A stretch of DNA of 64,000 nucleotides from Tretioscincus oriximinensis (GCA_022410635.1 JAJVDF010000251.1:1336908-1400907); one strand, 5' to 3'; shown: positions 34,791 through 47,659, counted from the first letter of the stretch. The notes: a model not told the origin generated them from the letters alone. A program made the numbers and translations.

Positions 34791-37700
34791 TTGCTATCAC
34801 TTCTTTATACATTAAGATAACTTTTATTCCATAAAAATGAATTGGTTAGTCCTCTGTAGCAAGAAAGTGAGTTTGAAGGTTTAAAGAGATGTTTTTCTCT
34901 TAGCTTCCTGTTTAGTTTTCAATTTCAAAAATGTTGGTGATCCATGCCTTGTAGTTCCAGATCTCCATGGATACAAACTTTTCTAGCCCATTCTTAGTTG
35001 TAATGTTCATATTGCCGTATGCATCAGAGTTTTATAACAACTCACAATCAATTTAAATATCAGATTCTTTTTCACAAAGCATTTCTGGCCAACATTTAGC
35101 TTTGCTTGTAATGTGAGAAAGTGGGTATGACATTGCTGCTAGCATGTGGATGGGTGCCCATGCTATTGAAAGAGTGAGGATTATTCACCCTCAGGACATT
35201 TTTTTACTGGGAGCTAATGTTGACCTTAAATACCAACTGTTCTATAATAAAAGATACAGATTTTGATACATAATCTGTTTAAAGGATTTGCCTACCTAAA
35301 TTAGATAAATAGGAAATGTGAAGTTTGTGTTTCATTTTTGTACCTGTTGCATTTGTTGTACTTGAGTAGAGTGGTNTCATAGCACTTTAAAGAAAAACGT
35401 GATCATAGCTTTGCTGGTTATAAGATAGCGATGTGAGAAGAAGACGGTGACCTTATCTGCTCACTGGCATGTGGTGCTGCTCATCTAGAGGTCTTGCCAG
35501 CACAAAATCCCTAGATGCTGTCATTCGCACATGCATGGTTACTCTTTTTGGAATCAGAAGAAAGTACTNCGAAAGCTGTTCCCTCAAAGCAAGATATACT
35601 CTTTGCTCTTCCTAACATAAGGAAAATGAAATCTGTGTGTGGATGCACCCTTAGTTTGCTTACAAGTGACATTCCTTTTGACATTACAATGCATCTTTGC
35701 TTACTGTTTTTATTACAGAGACAAGCTTATTATTGAGCAGAAACCACCCATTAATTTCTGAGTTGCATCTTAAAGGTCTTGTATGAGTTCTTTATCTCAT
35801 TTTTCCGACATACTTTGTTATAGGATAAATGACCTTTTTTATATTGTTGGAACGTAGCTCTCATACTATGTGTTTATAGGGCCTTGCTGATTGGATTGAT
35901 AGGTGTTGCAGTCTGAAGGTCTGGTTACCTATCTTCATGATCCATCTACTTTTTGTGCTTTTCAAGCCCTTCCCCCATACATACATATCATCTAGCAAAT
36001 CACCCTTTTAGCATTTATTCACAGATACCTGAATTCCTAAGAATATAGAGTTCCAACCCCTATTGGAAGTTTCCTTTCTTCTTGTACTGTGTCAGACAGT
36101 TGCCTCATTTAGACCACATTTCAGACCTTCTGGTGGGAACTAGATGCCAGAGATGACTTTGAGACCAGTTGCTCTGTTGCTGAACAATAGAGCTTAAATT
36201 TGGAAGGTGAATATTTTCATCAGAATGTAAAAAATGATTTCTTTGGGGTGCAGAACACACCTGGCGAAATTGGATTGATCGCCTCCTCTGTACCTCCTCC
36301 CCCAGTCATTCTCAGTGCCTCTTTCTGAAGAGGAAGAATTTCCATTATGTAGATATGACAAGGCAACTAAAAAAGCATTGTTTAAGAAACGTGGAGTTGA
36401 ATAATGAGCTCTGAGTAGTTGGATTGAGCTTTCAACGAGGAAAATGGTTGCAGAGACTAGAAACGCATATTAATGCTGTATTTATAATTTTGCAGAATGC
36501 AGATGATAAGATTATTATGTGCAGCTAAAAGATAAAGGAACAATTCATGTATTTCACATTGGACAAAATCTACTACTTCCTTGACAAAAGAACAGAGGGT
36601 TCTTCTTTTTTCAAATTGCTTGTATTTTAGAGTTCCATAAAGTTTTTGTTCTTGTAGAAGATTGATTTTGACATAATCTGCTGAATATATGGAAATGCAC
36701 ATTGATTTTCCCTAATGCTGTCACAATCTTTTGATCAAGATTGCCTGATAAGATCAGCTTGCAGCTTACTTGGGTAGCCATGTTTAAAATATTAATGTGA
36801 TGGAATTTCAAAGATGTAATTAAGTTGCTCCCATTCTGGAAATCTGGAAATGTTTAAAGAAAGTCTCTTTTATAGTGCACTGATGATTTTCTATCAAGGG
36901 GACTTGAACACCCTTTTGGTAGCCTGCAGTTTCATAGACTGAGCCCGGTTTCCACAGACCTCAATAAAGCATTTTAGGGATCTATTATAACACATCTAAT
37001 ATGTTATAACAGATTCCTAAACCATTCTTGATCCTGCGCAAGCAATGCCTACATGTACTTCTTCAAATGCATCTGATCCAGATTATATTTGATGAAATGC
37101 ATCTTTTCTTAATCCCTAAGAATGTCATACTATCTTTGTTATAAATGTATTTTGAAGTGTGTTGGCACACCTGGTGGCTGTATTCTAATCTTTCTTTATT
37201 CTACATGTCATGTGTCATTTTTTCACCCAGCAGCGTGGAATGGGGACAGAGCCAGCAAGTAGAACACAAAAAGGCTAGAAAACAGATAAGCATGTTTGGA
37301 AATATGCCATGAGATATTTCAATTGGTACGTTTCATAGAAAAATAATACGATATGTAGTATAATAGGTAAGGATAGAGCAAAAAATGAAAGGTCTGAACA
37401 CATTTCCTTAATTTAAAATGAAGAAAAAGATAAGTGACAGAATCCTAATCAGGAAAATCTGGTGAAATCATGGAATACAGCTAATAGAGTATTAGCACAA
37501 ACAGCCATAAATACAACTGGGGTTCAAGCACAGTAGTTCCCTAGCAATTTAAAGAAACAGAAATAAATATGCTAAGGATATATATGATAACAGCGAAAGG
37601 CCTGTGCCCTTAAAACAAATTACTTAGATAACTGTGAGACACGTCATTACTTTTAACAGCCTTATTTTAACTATTTTTATTATTTTTCTACTGAGAGACT

Positions 37701-37889
37701 TGGACATAGGGTGGAATATAAACACAGAAAAACATGATCTCTCCATTCACACTTTCTTAAATAAGGAAGATATAAAAAATCAAATAAGGAAAAAGAGAAA
37801 AAAGGGTATAAGAGGAGATACATGGATGGGAACATGGATAATAATAAATCTAAAATAAATCAAGGGAAAGAAGCAGAAGTAAACTTATT

Positions 37890-38390
37890 ATCCAGGCGGC
37901 ATAGAACCCCAGCAAAATGGATATATATGCATGATTAAGATGATCACCTCAGTGTTGGCATGGATATATACGGATGGTAAGCATGTCTGGAAACAGATTG
38001 TTATAGAATAAATTCAATCTTGTACGATAAATTGTACAAAGAAAATATATGTCTTTTTGCAGACTGAAAATTTAAAGTTGGAAAGTGAGTATAAACGTAC
38101 ATTTTTTAAAAAGCAATCTGCTCATATGGAAATTTCTAGGGGTGAAAAGATAAACCACAACGGACAGTTCTGGATTGGTTTGATTGTATGATGGATTTTA
38201 TGTTGTTTGCTCTAAGAAAGTAGAACAGAATGAGATTTATAGACAATATAACAAGATTTGGGACAATATAACAAGATTTGGGTGGGCACAGAAATGGCAA
38301 AAAGTTATAGCCACCAGTTTATATATGCAGATAAATCAACTGATCCTGGAGCAAATAAATGTAGTATAGAATAAACAGAACTGTTTCTGT
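37890..38390 (+). pseudogene. Possible L1 ORF2 remnant
   Basis: Around 37898-37990 translation gives R-H-R-T-P-A-K-W and, after breaks, a G-x-x-x-x-H-V-W-K pattern resembling the L1 ORF2 C-terminal region, with further lysine-rich open sequence to 38370. It includes an exact tandem of a 20-bp unit (GACAATATAACAAGATTTGG, 38242-38281). Weakly supported. Confidence 0.3.
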
Positions 38391-38417
38391 TGGGGACCGT
38401 GGTGGAATGACCATGAT

Positions 38418-38700
38418 GAATAAGAACTGGGTTTTCATACCTTGTTTTTCTCACTTGGTGGGACTCAAAACAGCTTACAAGTTTATTTTTCACCAGAAGG
38501 CTTACATTCTATCTTCCCCACCATTCTGTGGCGGTTCCCATTTATCTAGTTGCAGTCTTGGAATTCTTGCTTTTGGATAGCTGGATTGGCTAGAGCTGCA
38601 GGCTAGTAGAAGGCTCTCCACGTCCAACACAGAGCCTCGAAACCCAATCTCTCCAATGAAAGTCTTCCTCCTTAGTGACTGCACCATTCACACCTGGGGA
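38418..38700 (-). mobile_element. tRNA-derived SINE, antisense
   Basis: Reading the minus strand from about 38700: a diverged tRNA head, the TTTCGAGGCTCTGTGTTGGA block, CTAGCCAATCCAGCTATCC, and the tail CAAGGTATGAAAACCCAGTT. It matches the 23412 copy across its length. Confidence 0.85.
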
Positions 38701-39772
38701 TTGTGATGGGGATTTCTTCTTTCTTTAGTGTTTTAATGTTGTTTTTCATTTTGTATTATACCAAAACAGTTATTTTATGGTCATAGAAATATTTTTAAAA
38801 TAATAGAAATGAAAGCCTAGAATACAACCTTTGTGTTTTCTATTTCTGGCAAGGTAGCAGGATTGCTTTTGTCTAAGAAAGTGTATGACAGGAAACGTTT
38901 CCCTGAGTCAACAGCTGGGAATAGTTCTTAAAAACCATTGATTGAAGGTTAAGTGTGGAAAAAAAAAACAATTGCCAAATGGGTTCCTTGTTGTTCTGTG
39001 GCATACCCCTTTCATTCTATGCCTGCCTCAAAGCACTGCTCTTTAATGCTACTTTCTTCCGGTAGGCTAGTCATAGGTGTGGAAAGGTGGTGGATTAAGG
39101 ATTGATGCATCATGTTATATTACCTGGAGAGATGTGTATCATTAGAGAAGAATGTGACAAAATACAAGGGGTGTATACAGTATAAGAGAACAACATTTAT
39201 TTCTGTTGCCTTTGAAATCTCTGGGATGGAGGGCAAGATAACTCAAAAGGAAGAGGTCAGGCCAAATGAACATGGGAGCACCGATATAGTGCCTAGCAGC
39301 ACCTGAAGACTCCTGGTCAATCCCCATGTGCCCCGTATCTCTTTCTCATTGTTAGACACTAGATAACTAAAGGCTATCATTCTTCTCTTATTTAAAGCCT
39401 GGTCTTTGGAAAAGTAACTTTTTTATTTTACCATAAAGAACTGTGAAAGGAAGCGCTGAAGGAAATACAAATGGTTGCACTCATAAACTCACATAATAGA
39501 GACAAACATGGATCATTTACACAAGCCCCTTGTTTTAAATGGAAATGGCTTGAAAGCCCTTGACCATCAAGTGTAAATTATTGGTTTCCCAATGAGAGCT
39601 CACTGTTCAATCATTTACCTTTCACAGTCCACCTGCTTGAATGTGGAAAGAGCAACATTAGTTAAGAGAAATGTGGGAATCAAGCATGCCATTGAACTTA
39701 GAATCTGCAGACTAGAAAGAGTGTGCAATTTCACCTTGAAGGCTGCTTCCTCTACTTATTCCATAGCTATAC

Positions 39773-39995
39773 CTAAGAACATAAGAAACCCCTGTCTAAC
39801 ATAGTTGCCCACTGATTGCTTCTGGGTTTCTCGAGCACAGAAGGAAGCAACATTTTCATCTACTCTCAACTCTCTGCAACTTTTTAAACTGGAAACGTTA
39901 CCAAGGCAGTCATTCTTGTAACCATCGATGTGATTGGCCTCCATGAATTTGTCTAACCTTTCTTGAAGTTATCCAGGCTGGTTGTGGTGACCACA
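39773..39995 (-). mobile_element. CR1 LINE 3' end fragment
   Basis: The + strand starts CCTAAGAACATAAGAAACCC and later has CCTCCATGAATTTGTCTAACC followed by CTTGAAGTTATCCAGGCTGG. Inverted, this is the CR1 3' end with its terminal ATGTTCTTA-type repeat. No coding sequence is retained. Confidence 0.75.
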
Positions 39996-41304
39996 GTTAT
40001 GGTTCATGAGCATTTGTAGCTTAGCCTGCATATTCAGGATGGAGTTTATTGGCCTCGTGTAAAAGCATTTAACAGTATCACTTTTTAAAGCTGAAATGAT
40101 AATAACCTGGTAGTAAAAACAGAAAATTTAGATAAAGACAATGAGGAAATACAAATCTTTGTCTTTTTAAATGCATCAAGACGGTGATGTTGAAATTCTG
40201 TAGGGAGAGGATTTGCCCCTTCAATACAAGATTTTGAATGTCTCTGTAATTCACAATTTCTATTTCAGCATTAAATTCATTTTTTATTAAGATTCCCCAA
40301 CAACTGGTGGACAAGACTGACAATGTAAAATGAGGTATAAGATGCTTTCAAAGGATCATGTAAATTAATGATGCTGTAGTTGGTCTAATGTTTTTGAGGA
40401 TTAAAACCCCCCACACCACATAGTTGGGAGATAAGCTAAGAATGCTCAATGGAGCTTGTCAAATACTATATTAGTAACAAGGGTGATTAAAATGTAGATC
40501 TTGCATGACGTTCTGATTGAAGTTTTACATAGCCATCACGGCTTTATTTTTACCTTCATTAGACTCATACTCATGAGTTGAATAATTCAGTTAATGCAGC
40601 CAAACAAAAAACCAACTCTAGGGAATGATTAATATAAAGCAAAACATGGTCTGGAAGAAGATGATGACAAATAATTTATTGTTTATACTAATCTTCCTTT
40701 AGCTCTAAAAGCTTGTTTCCCAAGTGCAATAGTTATCTGATAGCATATAGACTAACCTAGTAATATTGCTTTGACATTCTGTGTTCATTTCTAGCTGTCC
40801 TTTGTTAGCTGTTGCCTATTTGTGCGGGTTCTGAGGCTCAATGGGATTCAATTTTCATTTGGTTCCTTCTATACTATCATTTTATTATGAATGAAGAGGC
40901 TGACTGCAACTTTTGAACATTCAATATTTCTTTCTCTAGAAATATTCTTTATGTAGAGCTTGTTGATCCAAACTAGAATGAATTAACTAGTTCATCTGAA
41001 CTCTTGCTAATTAATAGGAGAATTTTGTTTGATTTTGTTTATCTGTAGATCACCTTTCCAAGTCAAAAGAATACTCAAAGTGGTTTGCAGAGAATACCAT
41101 TATATTTAGCATATGCATTTCATGTAAAATATTGATAAAAATAAAACACATGTTTATATAAATATGGTGGTGGGGGGGAATAACTGTTTCTTCTCTGCTT
41201 GTGGGAGGATCAGTGATCCTTGGTCAGAAGTCCCAGATAATAGCAGCATTATGTTAAGAGGAAAGCAGGATTCAGGTGCAACACCCACAGAACAAGCCAG
41301 GAGT

Positions 41305-41505
41305 GAAGGAACAAGCTGGTGGTCTGTAGTAAACTTGGCAGGACTCCATGTGTGCTGAAGGCATTTCAGGACTCCATCAGTGGCAGATTTTATGCTCCTG
41401 ATTGGCAAGGAGTTGATGCAGGACAACTGATATGAGAGTCCTGAAATGCCTTCAGCACACATGGAGTCCTGCCAAGTTTACTACAGACCACCAGCTTGTT
41501 CCTTC
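41305..41505. repeat. Perfect 70-bp inverted repeat
   Basis: 41305-41374 and 41436-41505 are exact reverse complements (starting GAAGGAACAAGCTGGTGGTC, ending CATTTCAGGACTC) with a 61-bp spacer. No target duplication or transposon terminus is evident. Perfect identity implies a recent or gene-converted event, or an assembly fold-back. Confidence 0.9.
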
Positions 41506-41610
41506 TCTTTAGACAAGTGACACTTCTGCTAGCTATTTCCGGGGAAAGGCTTCGCTTCTAAGGAATAAGAGGAAGATGCAGGCACCCTCCCCTCAGTAAG
41601 TCATACTTAC

Positions 41611-41938
41611 CTGCAAAATCCATGTGGGGTTGAAGAGAGGAAGTAGAGAAGGTGATACCGTGCATGTTGGCCAATTGCAATTCTGGCTGCCTGGTATCTT
41701 TTCACAGTATTTGAATTCCCACAACGGAGCGGCACACATCAGGCTGCTCAATGGGAGACCAGACATTTCGTTCCAGTTCCTGAACAGATCAGCACTCATA
41801 TTTTCTGGGTGGATATGAACATATTCCCGAGTGGATAATGGCCCTTCGATTGTGGTAGGAAAATTTTGCGTGTGCAACAAAAGTGAAAAAGCAGACTGTT
41901 GTTGTTTGTCATTGGTAAACCTATCAGGATCCATCTCT
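41611..41938 (-). CDS. Possible minus-strand exon, product unknown
   Basis: On the minus strand an AG (41939-41940) after CTCTCCCAAACTTAC precedes AGAG and an ATG at 41934. The frame then stays open for 108 codons (begins MDPDRFTNDKQQQSAFSLLL, later C-x6-C-x4-C) up to WILQ, where it meets an ideal donor CAG|GTAAGT at 41611/41610. The protein has balanced composition and no known domain that I recognise. It lies 106 bp from the perfect inverted repeat and antisense to the dynein intron. It could be an exon of a nested gene, part of an unknown element, or chance. Confidence 0.3.
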
Positions 41939-42140
41939 CTGTAAGTTTGGGAGAGTAGTTTGGAATGGAAAAGAATATGAAGAATGTATTCTTAAGGCAT
42001 ATAAAATATCAAGAGAGGATGAAATGTGTTGTGGAAGAATACAATATTTACTTTGTGTTCATGAACTTACTTTTTGATCTTTATGAGAATGGTTGTTTTT
42101 AAAAAGAAGATTAGTATCGCTGCAGTGATAGTTTGCGGTA

Positions 42141-42527
42141 CCCTGTTTCCCCCAAAATAAGACCTAGTGGAGGTTTTGCTGAATTGCTAAATATAAAGCC
42201 TCCCCCTGGTGGCTGGAAGCTGCAATACCATCCCTGCTATACAAGTGGTCCAGGAACCGTTGTGGGAGATCGCTGCAGTCTCCAGTGTGCTGGAGCCAGG
42301 TACTTTACAGCCCTCATTTTTTTGTAGCCCTGTGTGTACGTCAGGCAACCAGTGTGTCACTTTGATTCCTTAGGTGATACAGTATATAATAAGTATCCAC
42401 TTTTTTTGTTCAATAAATGTAAATTCTTCTTCATGGAAAAATAGGAAATCCCCTGAAAATAAGACCTAGTGCATCTTTGGGAGCAAAAATTAATATAAAA
42501 CACTGTCTTATTTTTGAGGAAATAGGG
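42141..42527. mobile_element. Complete mariner-like MITE with TA duplication
   Basis: Left end TA-CCCTGTTTCCCCCAAAATAA and right end TTTTTGAGGAAATAGGG-TA are inverted and flanked by TA. Subterminal AAGACCTAGT occurs in both halves. The inner TTGCTGAATTGCTAAATATAAAGCC and CTCCCCCTGGTGGC also occur, inverted, in the block ending at 26345. It has no transposase. Confidence 0.85.
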
Positions 42528-43482
42528 TATGTGTTCAGGCTGGGAACAGCCTTATTAATAGAAAGGATTTGCTCATTTGATATTAAAATACTATATGCCT
42601 ATAAATTCTGCTAATTCTCACAAATATTGAAGCCATCCTTCCCTCTTCCTTCCTCTCATAAGATGCACATAGGTAGGAAAAAGAACATAGTTGTCAAAGT
42701 AGGTAATTTGGACTAAAGTTTAGATGGTGGAAGATGCTTCAAGGGAATTATACACCTGTTGCTTACATGAAATATGTGAATGCTAATTGAACTGAAGACT
42801 ATAGAAGAGTCCCAGAACTCGACGTTGGTAAACAATTAATCAGATCAGCCAGGAACAAGCAACTGTTGCTCTTTCATCCCTGAAGCAGATTGTGTGTCAG
42901 CTGCCTTAGCATGCAAAGAATTCACAATAATGTTATTAACTAGTGATGAATTTTGAAACTGATGAACAAAAACCAAACAAGGTGTTCTGGAGGCAATCAG
43001 CAATTCACCACTGTCAGTTGGAGATGATAACATCTCAGATGTACCCGATTGGCATGAAACGTCATAGTAAGAGAGGCATACAAGAGAAAGGATTAGAGAT
43101 GCTCAGCAGAAGCAATGGTGACCTATGCTGATCTCAGGTTTTTTTTAATTGAAGACCGTTGTATCATGGGCAATAAAAATTGTTAGTGAAGTTACACTAG
43201 AAATGTTTATTCTTTTTTACTTTCTGTCCTAAAAGTGCATAAAGTTAGGTGAAGGATATGGCATTTACTCTTGTGTCCCTCTATATTTCTACCTTTCTTT
43301 TTCTATTTGACTGATGGTCCTCAAGTCTAATTCTTTTAATCTTTACTTTTTACTTTGTTGATACCATATATTTTTCTATCCTATGACGTATTGCCTTAGT
43401 AACTTTATTAATATTATATGTTGATACACATGGTTCTCCTGGTCTTTTGAAGTCTTCTAAAACAAATCAAAATCCTTAAAGA

Positions 43483-43650
43483 AGTAGAAGAAGAAGAACT
43501 GGGTTTTTATACCCTACTTTTCTCAGCTGAAGGGACTCAAAGCCCCCAAAGTCTTATATTCTATCTTCCCCATCATTTTGTGATGGTACCTATGTATCTA
43601 CTTGCTGTTCCTTACTTTTGAACAGCTAGGTTGGCTGAAATAAGGTACCC
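43483..43650 (-). mobile_element. tRNA-SINE, antisense, truncated
   Basis: Begins GAAGAAGAACTGGGTTTTTATACCC, the inverted tail, and runs through CCATGTATCTACTTGC-like and GAACAGCTAGGTTGGCTG blocks. The tRNA head is missing. Confidence 0.85.
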
Positions 43651-43956
43651 AGTAGTTTTGCAGTTTATGAGAGCTTTTCACTGAAGTAGAGTGATTATGT
43701 AGGTAAGAGCAATAAGACTTGTTACACGGAGTTGTAAAGGATCTCTCTATCTCGCTTCAAATTCTAGATCATTTTTTAAAACTGTTTTTTCCTGCCTCAC
43801 CAATAAAAAACAGAAGTCATTTTTTAAAGAATGAAATGCTTAAACGTATTTATGACCTCTTTAATTTTTAAGTGCTAATGACCATGGGAAGCAATAGTTG
43901 GATTTATGATTAGAAATATTCCAAATCTTGGTAACAGGCACGGTCTTTTCTTTTAG

Positions 43957-44150
43957 GCGTTATCTTATATGGAACAATTTCGCAATTTGGATCGGGATAT
44001 TGAAGGTTCTGCCAAACGCTGGAAAAAATTTGTGGAATCTGAATGCCCTGAAAAGGAGAAATTTCCTCAGGAATGGAAGAATAAATCAGCTTTGCAGCAG
44101 TTGTGTATGATGAGAGCTATCCGACCCGATCGCATGACATATGCTGTCAG
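43957..44150 (+). CDS. DNAH9: Dynein heavy chain exon 8 of window: AAA6 core
   Basis: Sixty-four codons plus two bases: [20 protein letters not shown], then [20 protein letters not shown], then [17 protein letters not shown]. 'W-x-x-W/F-x-E-S-E-x-P-E-K' and 'R-x-x-R-P-D-R-x' are invariant AAA6 motifs of dynein heavy chains. Acceptor TCTTTTCTTTTAG and donor CAG|GTAAAT. The final AG is completed to AGA by the next exon. Confidence 0.97.
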
Positions 44151-44846
44151 GTAAATGCTGATGAGAAAGTAATAATATCATATTAAGTTATTAAGGAAAC
44201 ATTTTCTTTAGAATAGAATAAATTAAAATTTAAATGGAATAAGTTCTAAAATCCCTTAGAATGTAGCCATTAATTAAAACAATGAAATCACCAAAGTCGT
44301 GATAAAAAACTGAACTGGGTTTGGCAATGAATATAGGACTCAGTGGTACTGCAAATTGTCTGGAAAATAGGAAGTGACGCTGATCTTAAAGCTCTTGAAA
44401 AACTGCCCCATCAAATAAAACAGAAAAATTGATTTTGTCAAGGAGACTTCAGAGGGAGCTGAATCTGAACAGGAGTGGTAGGAAAGCTTACCCACCATGC
44501 TTATATAGCCCTCTTTGGGGTCCTGAGCTAATCAGCTAATGACATTTGGCCCCTTCTAGAGCATTCCCCCTTCTGTCCAATCAGTGTTTAACACAGTTTA
44601 ACATAGTTTTTTCAAATTTGAACCCTTGAAGCCAGTAAACAATCAATGGTCATTTTACCAGATCTTGGTGTAAACTGTTCTAATGTCTGTCAAAGAAGCT
44701 ATTCATGAAACAGATGATTGCTGATTTGATCCCCAGACAGTTATTGAAAGTAAAAAGGCAAAATATTTTTGCATCTCTGCTGTGAAGACTGGATAAAAGT
44801 CCCAATGCATCCAACAATAAACAATTTGGCAAACATACAATGGCCT

Positions 44847-44898
44847 GCAGAAGGTTACTGGTAACTGTGACCAGAAACAGATACCAGTAACTTTCTGC
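44847..44898. repeat. 17-bp stem hairpin
   Basis: GCAGAAGGTTACTGGTA (44847) and TACCAGTAACTTTCTGC (ending 44898) pair with one mismatch around an 18-base loop. Possibly the remains of a foldback element. Confidence 0.6.
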
Positions 44899-46092
44899 AA
44901 TATATCAGCTAAGTACATCATAGTAGCTTAAATGGTAAGTTACCAGATAAAAAAAATGGCTAGGATGATTCAATCTAGAATCAAGAAATTGTGATAGATT
45001 ATATACCACCCATAACAATAATAATTGCTAACCATCAGTGCTACGTGAACCTCAAATGGTATAAAATATTTCAAGAGTACTGAGTGCTGGGACATGTTTT
45101 CTTAATTCCTGGATTAAGGAATATATACCATACTACACTGTTTATTAGGCTGCAGGCCCGTGGGAGGTTTGGACCGTGATGATACTTAGATGCTGTATAA
45201 AAAAGGTCCTTTGGCCTGTAATATTCTTTAGGTGATGATTTACAAAATTGCCATGTCTGCAGCCGGGAGATGAAAAGTCTTCCTTAATGTGATTTCTAGG
45301 ATAACACGAGATGATATCAGCACAGCTCAATGCAGAATCATTGGCTGAACATGCTCAGTATTTACTTCCTGGTTAGTCATCTCATTGGTTTCATGTGGAT
45401 TTAAAGATACAGTATGATGGCTGCATTCTGCAATTGTTTTTCACATTGTGGATTTTAACACAACATGTGCCTGTAGCCTTAATCTGACTTCACTGCATGG
45501 CTGCTTTTAAGCAGTGCCTGATCATTCATTTCAGACTGGAGAACGAAGGATGAAATGAGAGTTAGTAGCATACTTCTGATCCCCCATGATAGCACATAGC
45601 AAGTGCAAGAGCATATGGGGAAAGGCCAATTCCTGCCCCTCCCTAGTGTTCTGAAAATTCTGCATTGAAACAGCATGACTCAATAAACCTTCACATTTCC
45701 AAATCTTTTGAACGTCTCATTTAGAAGAAAGCATTCTTAATTCTACAATGTATTTTTCATCTCCTCTTCTTGGTCTCAAGTTAATCAGAACAGACTTAAT
45801 CAGTGATGTCCATTTAACCTCAGATGCATTCAGCATTGATTGTCATCTATTGGATGCTGATAGCACTCAATCTGTCATGGTGTTCCAGCCTGTCCTTCTT
45901 CATTCACCAAAAATAAATTATCTTCCTGTCTTTAAAGAATTACTTTGTTATGTCATTCTGTAAATTGGAACTAAGTCTATTCAGAAGAGCTTGAACGATC
46001 GACTTGCATTGCACGTTGAACCTTAAATGCTCCAGAACTTAAAATTAAATGGCAAATTATGGGAAAGTTTCCTTGGATCTGCAAGCTTTGAC

Positions 46093-46165
46093 ATCATTGT
46101 TTTCATCATCATAACAGTAGCAACACTAACGTTGATGCTACTGTTATGGTGATAACGATGATAAA
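46093..46165. repeat. Imperfect hairpin, CATCAT-rich
   Basis: CATCATCATAACAGTAGCA and TGCTACTGTTATGGTGATAA are inverted around ACACTAACGTTGA. Could be a short MITE; no flanking duplication was identified. Confidence 0.5.
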
Positions 46166-46394
46166 ACTAAATATAAAATTAAATGCTTGCTGATGCCAAA
46201 CCTTAATAAAAATAAGTCAATTTCTGACTCTGAATATCTTGTGACTTGTACAGAAGATTTTAATATGCTTTTTCTAATTGATAACATTATCCAGAGATAA
46301 GGAAAGACAGAAAATTTTCATTTGCATCATTCCATGTTCTTCGTCAATGCTTGGGACACTCAGATTTCTTCTATCTTGAGGACATAAACATTTG

Positions 46395-46665
46395 ATCATC
46401 TTGAGGCAGGATTAGACAAGTTCATGCACACGAAGAGTATAAATAACTACTTGGATGATCTTTTTTATACTGTCTTTAGGATGGAGCAACAGGTAATATT
46501 CCTGAAATACCATTTTGAGAATAGGTGAAGATTTTGCCTTCTTTGGTTTCAGACTGCCCAGGTGCAATTGGTGGGCCACTGTATGAGACAGAGTCCTGGA
46601 TTAGATGGGCTCTGCCCTATTCAAAAAGGGCTCCTCTTAGGTTCCTATGTTCTTACATTGATACC
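46395..46665 (+). mobile_element. CR1 LINE 3' end fragment, sense
   Basis: AGGATTAGACAAGTTCATGC, CCTGGATTAGATGGGCTCTG and the terminal AGGTTCCTATGTTCTTACAT follow CR1 3'-UTR order. About 270 bp, 5'-truncated. Confidence 0.7.
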
Positions 46666-47584
46666 TGGTTAAGGAATCTTTGCAATAGTTCTTTACAGCT
46701 TGGAAGTTGCTTATGAATGAACATGGAAGGTGAGATTTTGATTTAATAAGGATTTTGATTTAATATGGTCATCCTATCAACTCCTTTCGGTGTTTCTTCT
46801 CTTTATCATGGGAACAAATGATGTCTTATCTGAAATATATTTTCCCCTTTTAACTGCATAAGAAAAAATAAAAGTCAAACAGACAAACAAAAAGCCTACC
46901 AGTAATGCTACAGTCACACACAACTTTTACAACCATCTTAGATAGTCCCAGATAGTGAGGATCTGGGATCTCAAAATTTTTCATGTGATTTTTGGGTGAA
47001 TGATCCCTTCCCTACCCAGTCTATTCAGTATTTGAATTTTCCCAATACTGAGTGTTTTCAGGTGCGAACAATATAAAATGTTCACACCAAATTGCAGTGA
47101 ATTTCAAAGCCTAACCTGTTCCCGTCCCTGCCTTCTCTCTTGCTCCACATCTTCAGCTTAGACAAGTCCATCCTCAGAAGAAGTTTCATCTCTTTTTTTC
47201 CTCACCCTCAGTGGGAATGAACTTTCCTCCCACAAATTGTCTGAGAGAAAGGAATCCAAGAAGTCAGGAAGAGAAGGGTGGAAGGATTAGAGAGAAAAGG
47301 ATGCTCTTATCACCCAACTGAGGAAAGAGAGAATTAATAGGTGTGGGCAAAAAGAAAACTGAGTGAGCAATGTGTTTCATGGAGCGAATGAATCAATACT
47401 GAATTCAGATCCCATTGTGCCGTAAGACAGATATGATCATGTCCTAAGGAAATTAATCCAATTTCAAACAAAATTAGAATGTTTGTTTGCTAAATGTTAC
47501 CATTGTGGAAGAAGTAGCAAGGAGATTTACATGTAGCCAGAACATTAGTACATACTCCAGCTTTATAACTGATGATATAAAATA

Positions 47585-47659
47585 TATTGCTCAAAACAAT
47601 TAAGGGAACACTTAGTGTTACACTGTTTTGTTAAAGTGTTCCCTGTTTTGAGCTGTATA
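47585..47659. mobile_element. Tiny Tc1-like MITE, second copy
   Basis: Left TATTGCTCAAAACAATTAAG-GGAACACTT and right AAAGTGTTCCC-TGTTTTGAGCTGTATA are inverted, about 75 bp in all, with TA at both edges. Same family as 33680-33753. Confidence 0.75.

Larger units (their letters stand above)
30518..43956 (+). other. Intron 7, 13.4 kb
   Basis: The longest GT-AG intron here. Recognised contents are an AC microsatellite, a GC-rich tandem block (34490-34790), Tc1-like and mariner-like MITEs, a possible L1 fragment (37890-38390), two SINEs, a CR1 3' end, a perfect 70-bp inverted repeat and a possible minus-strand exon. Direct similarity between about 31150-31200 and 31360-31410 (CCAGGTGTATGTGATTGCAT / CCAGGTGGATGTGATTGCAT) hints at a worn duplication. 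Nothing recognisable is seen in 31800-33650, 34800-37300 or 40000-41300. Confidence 0.65.
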
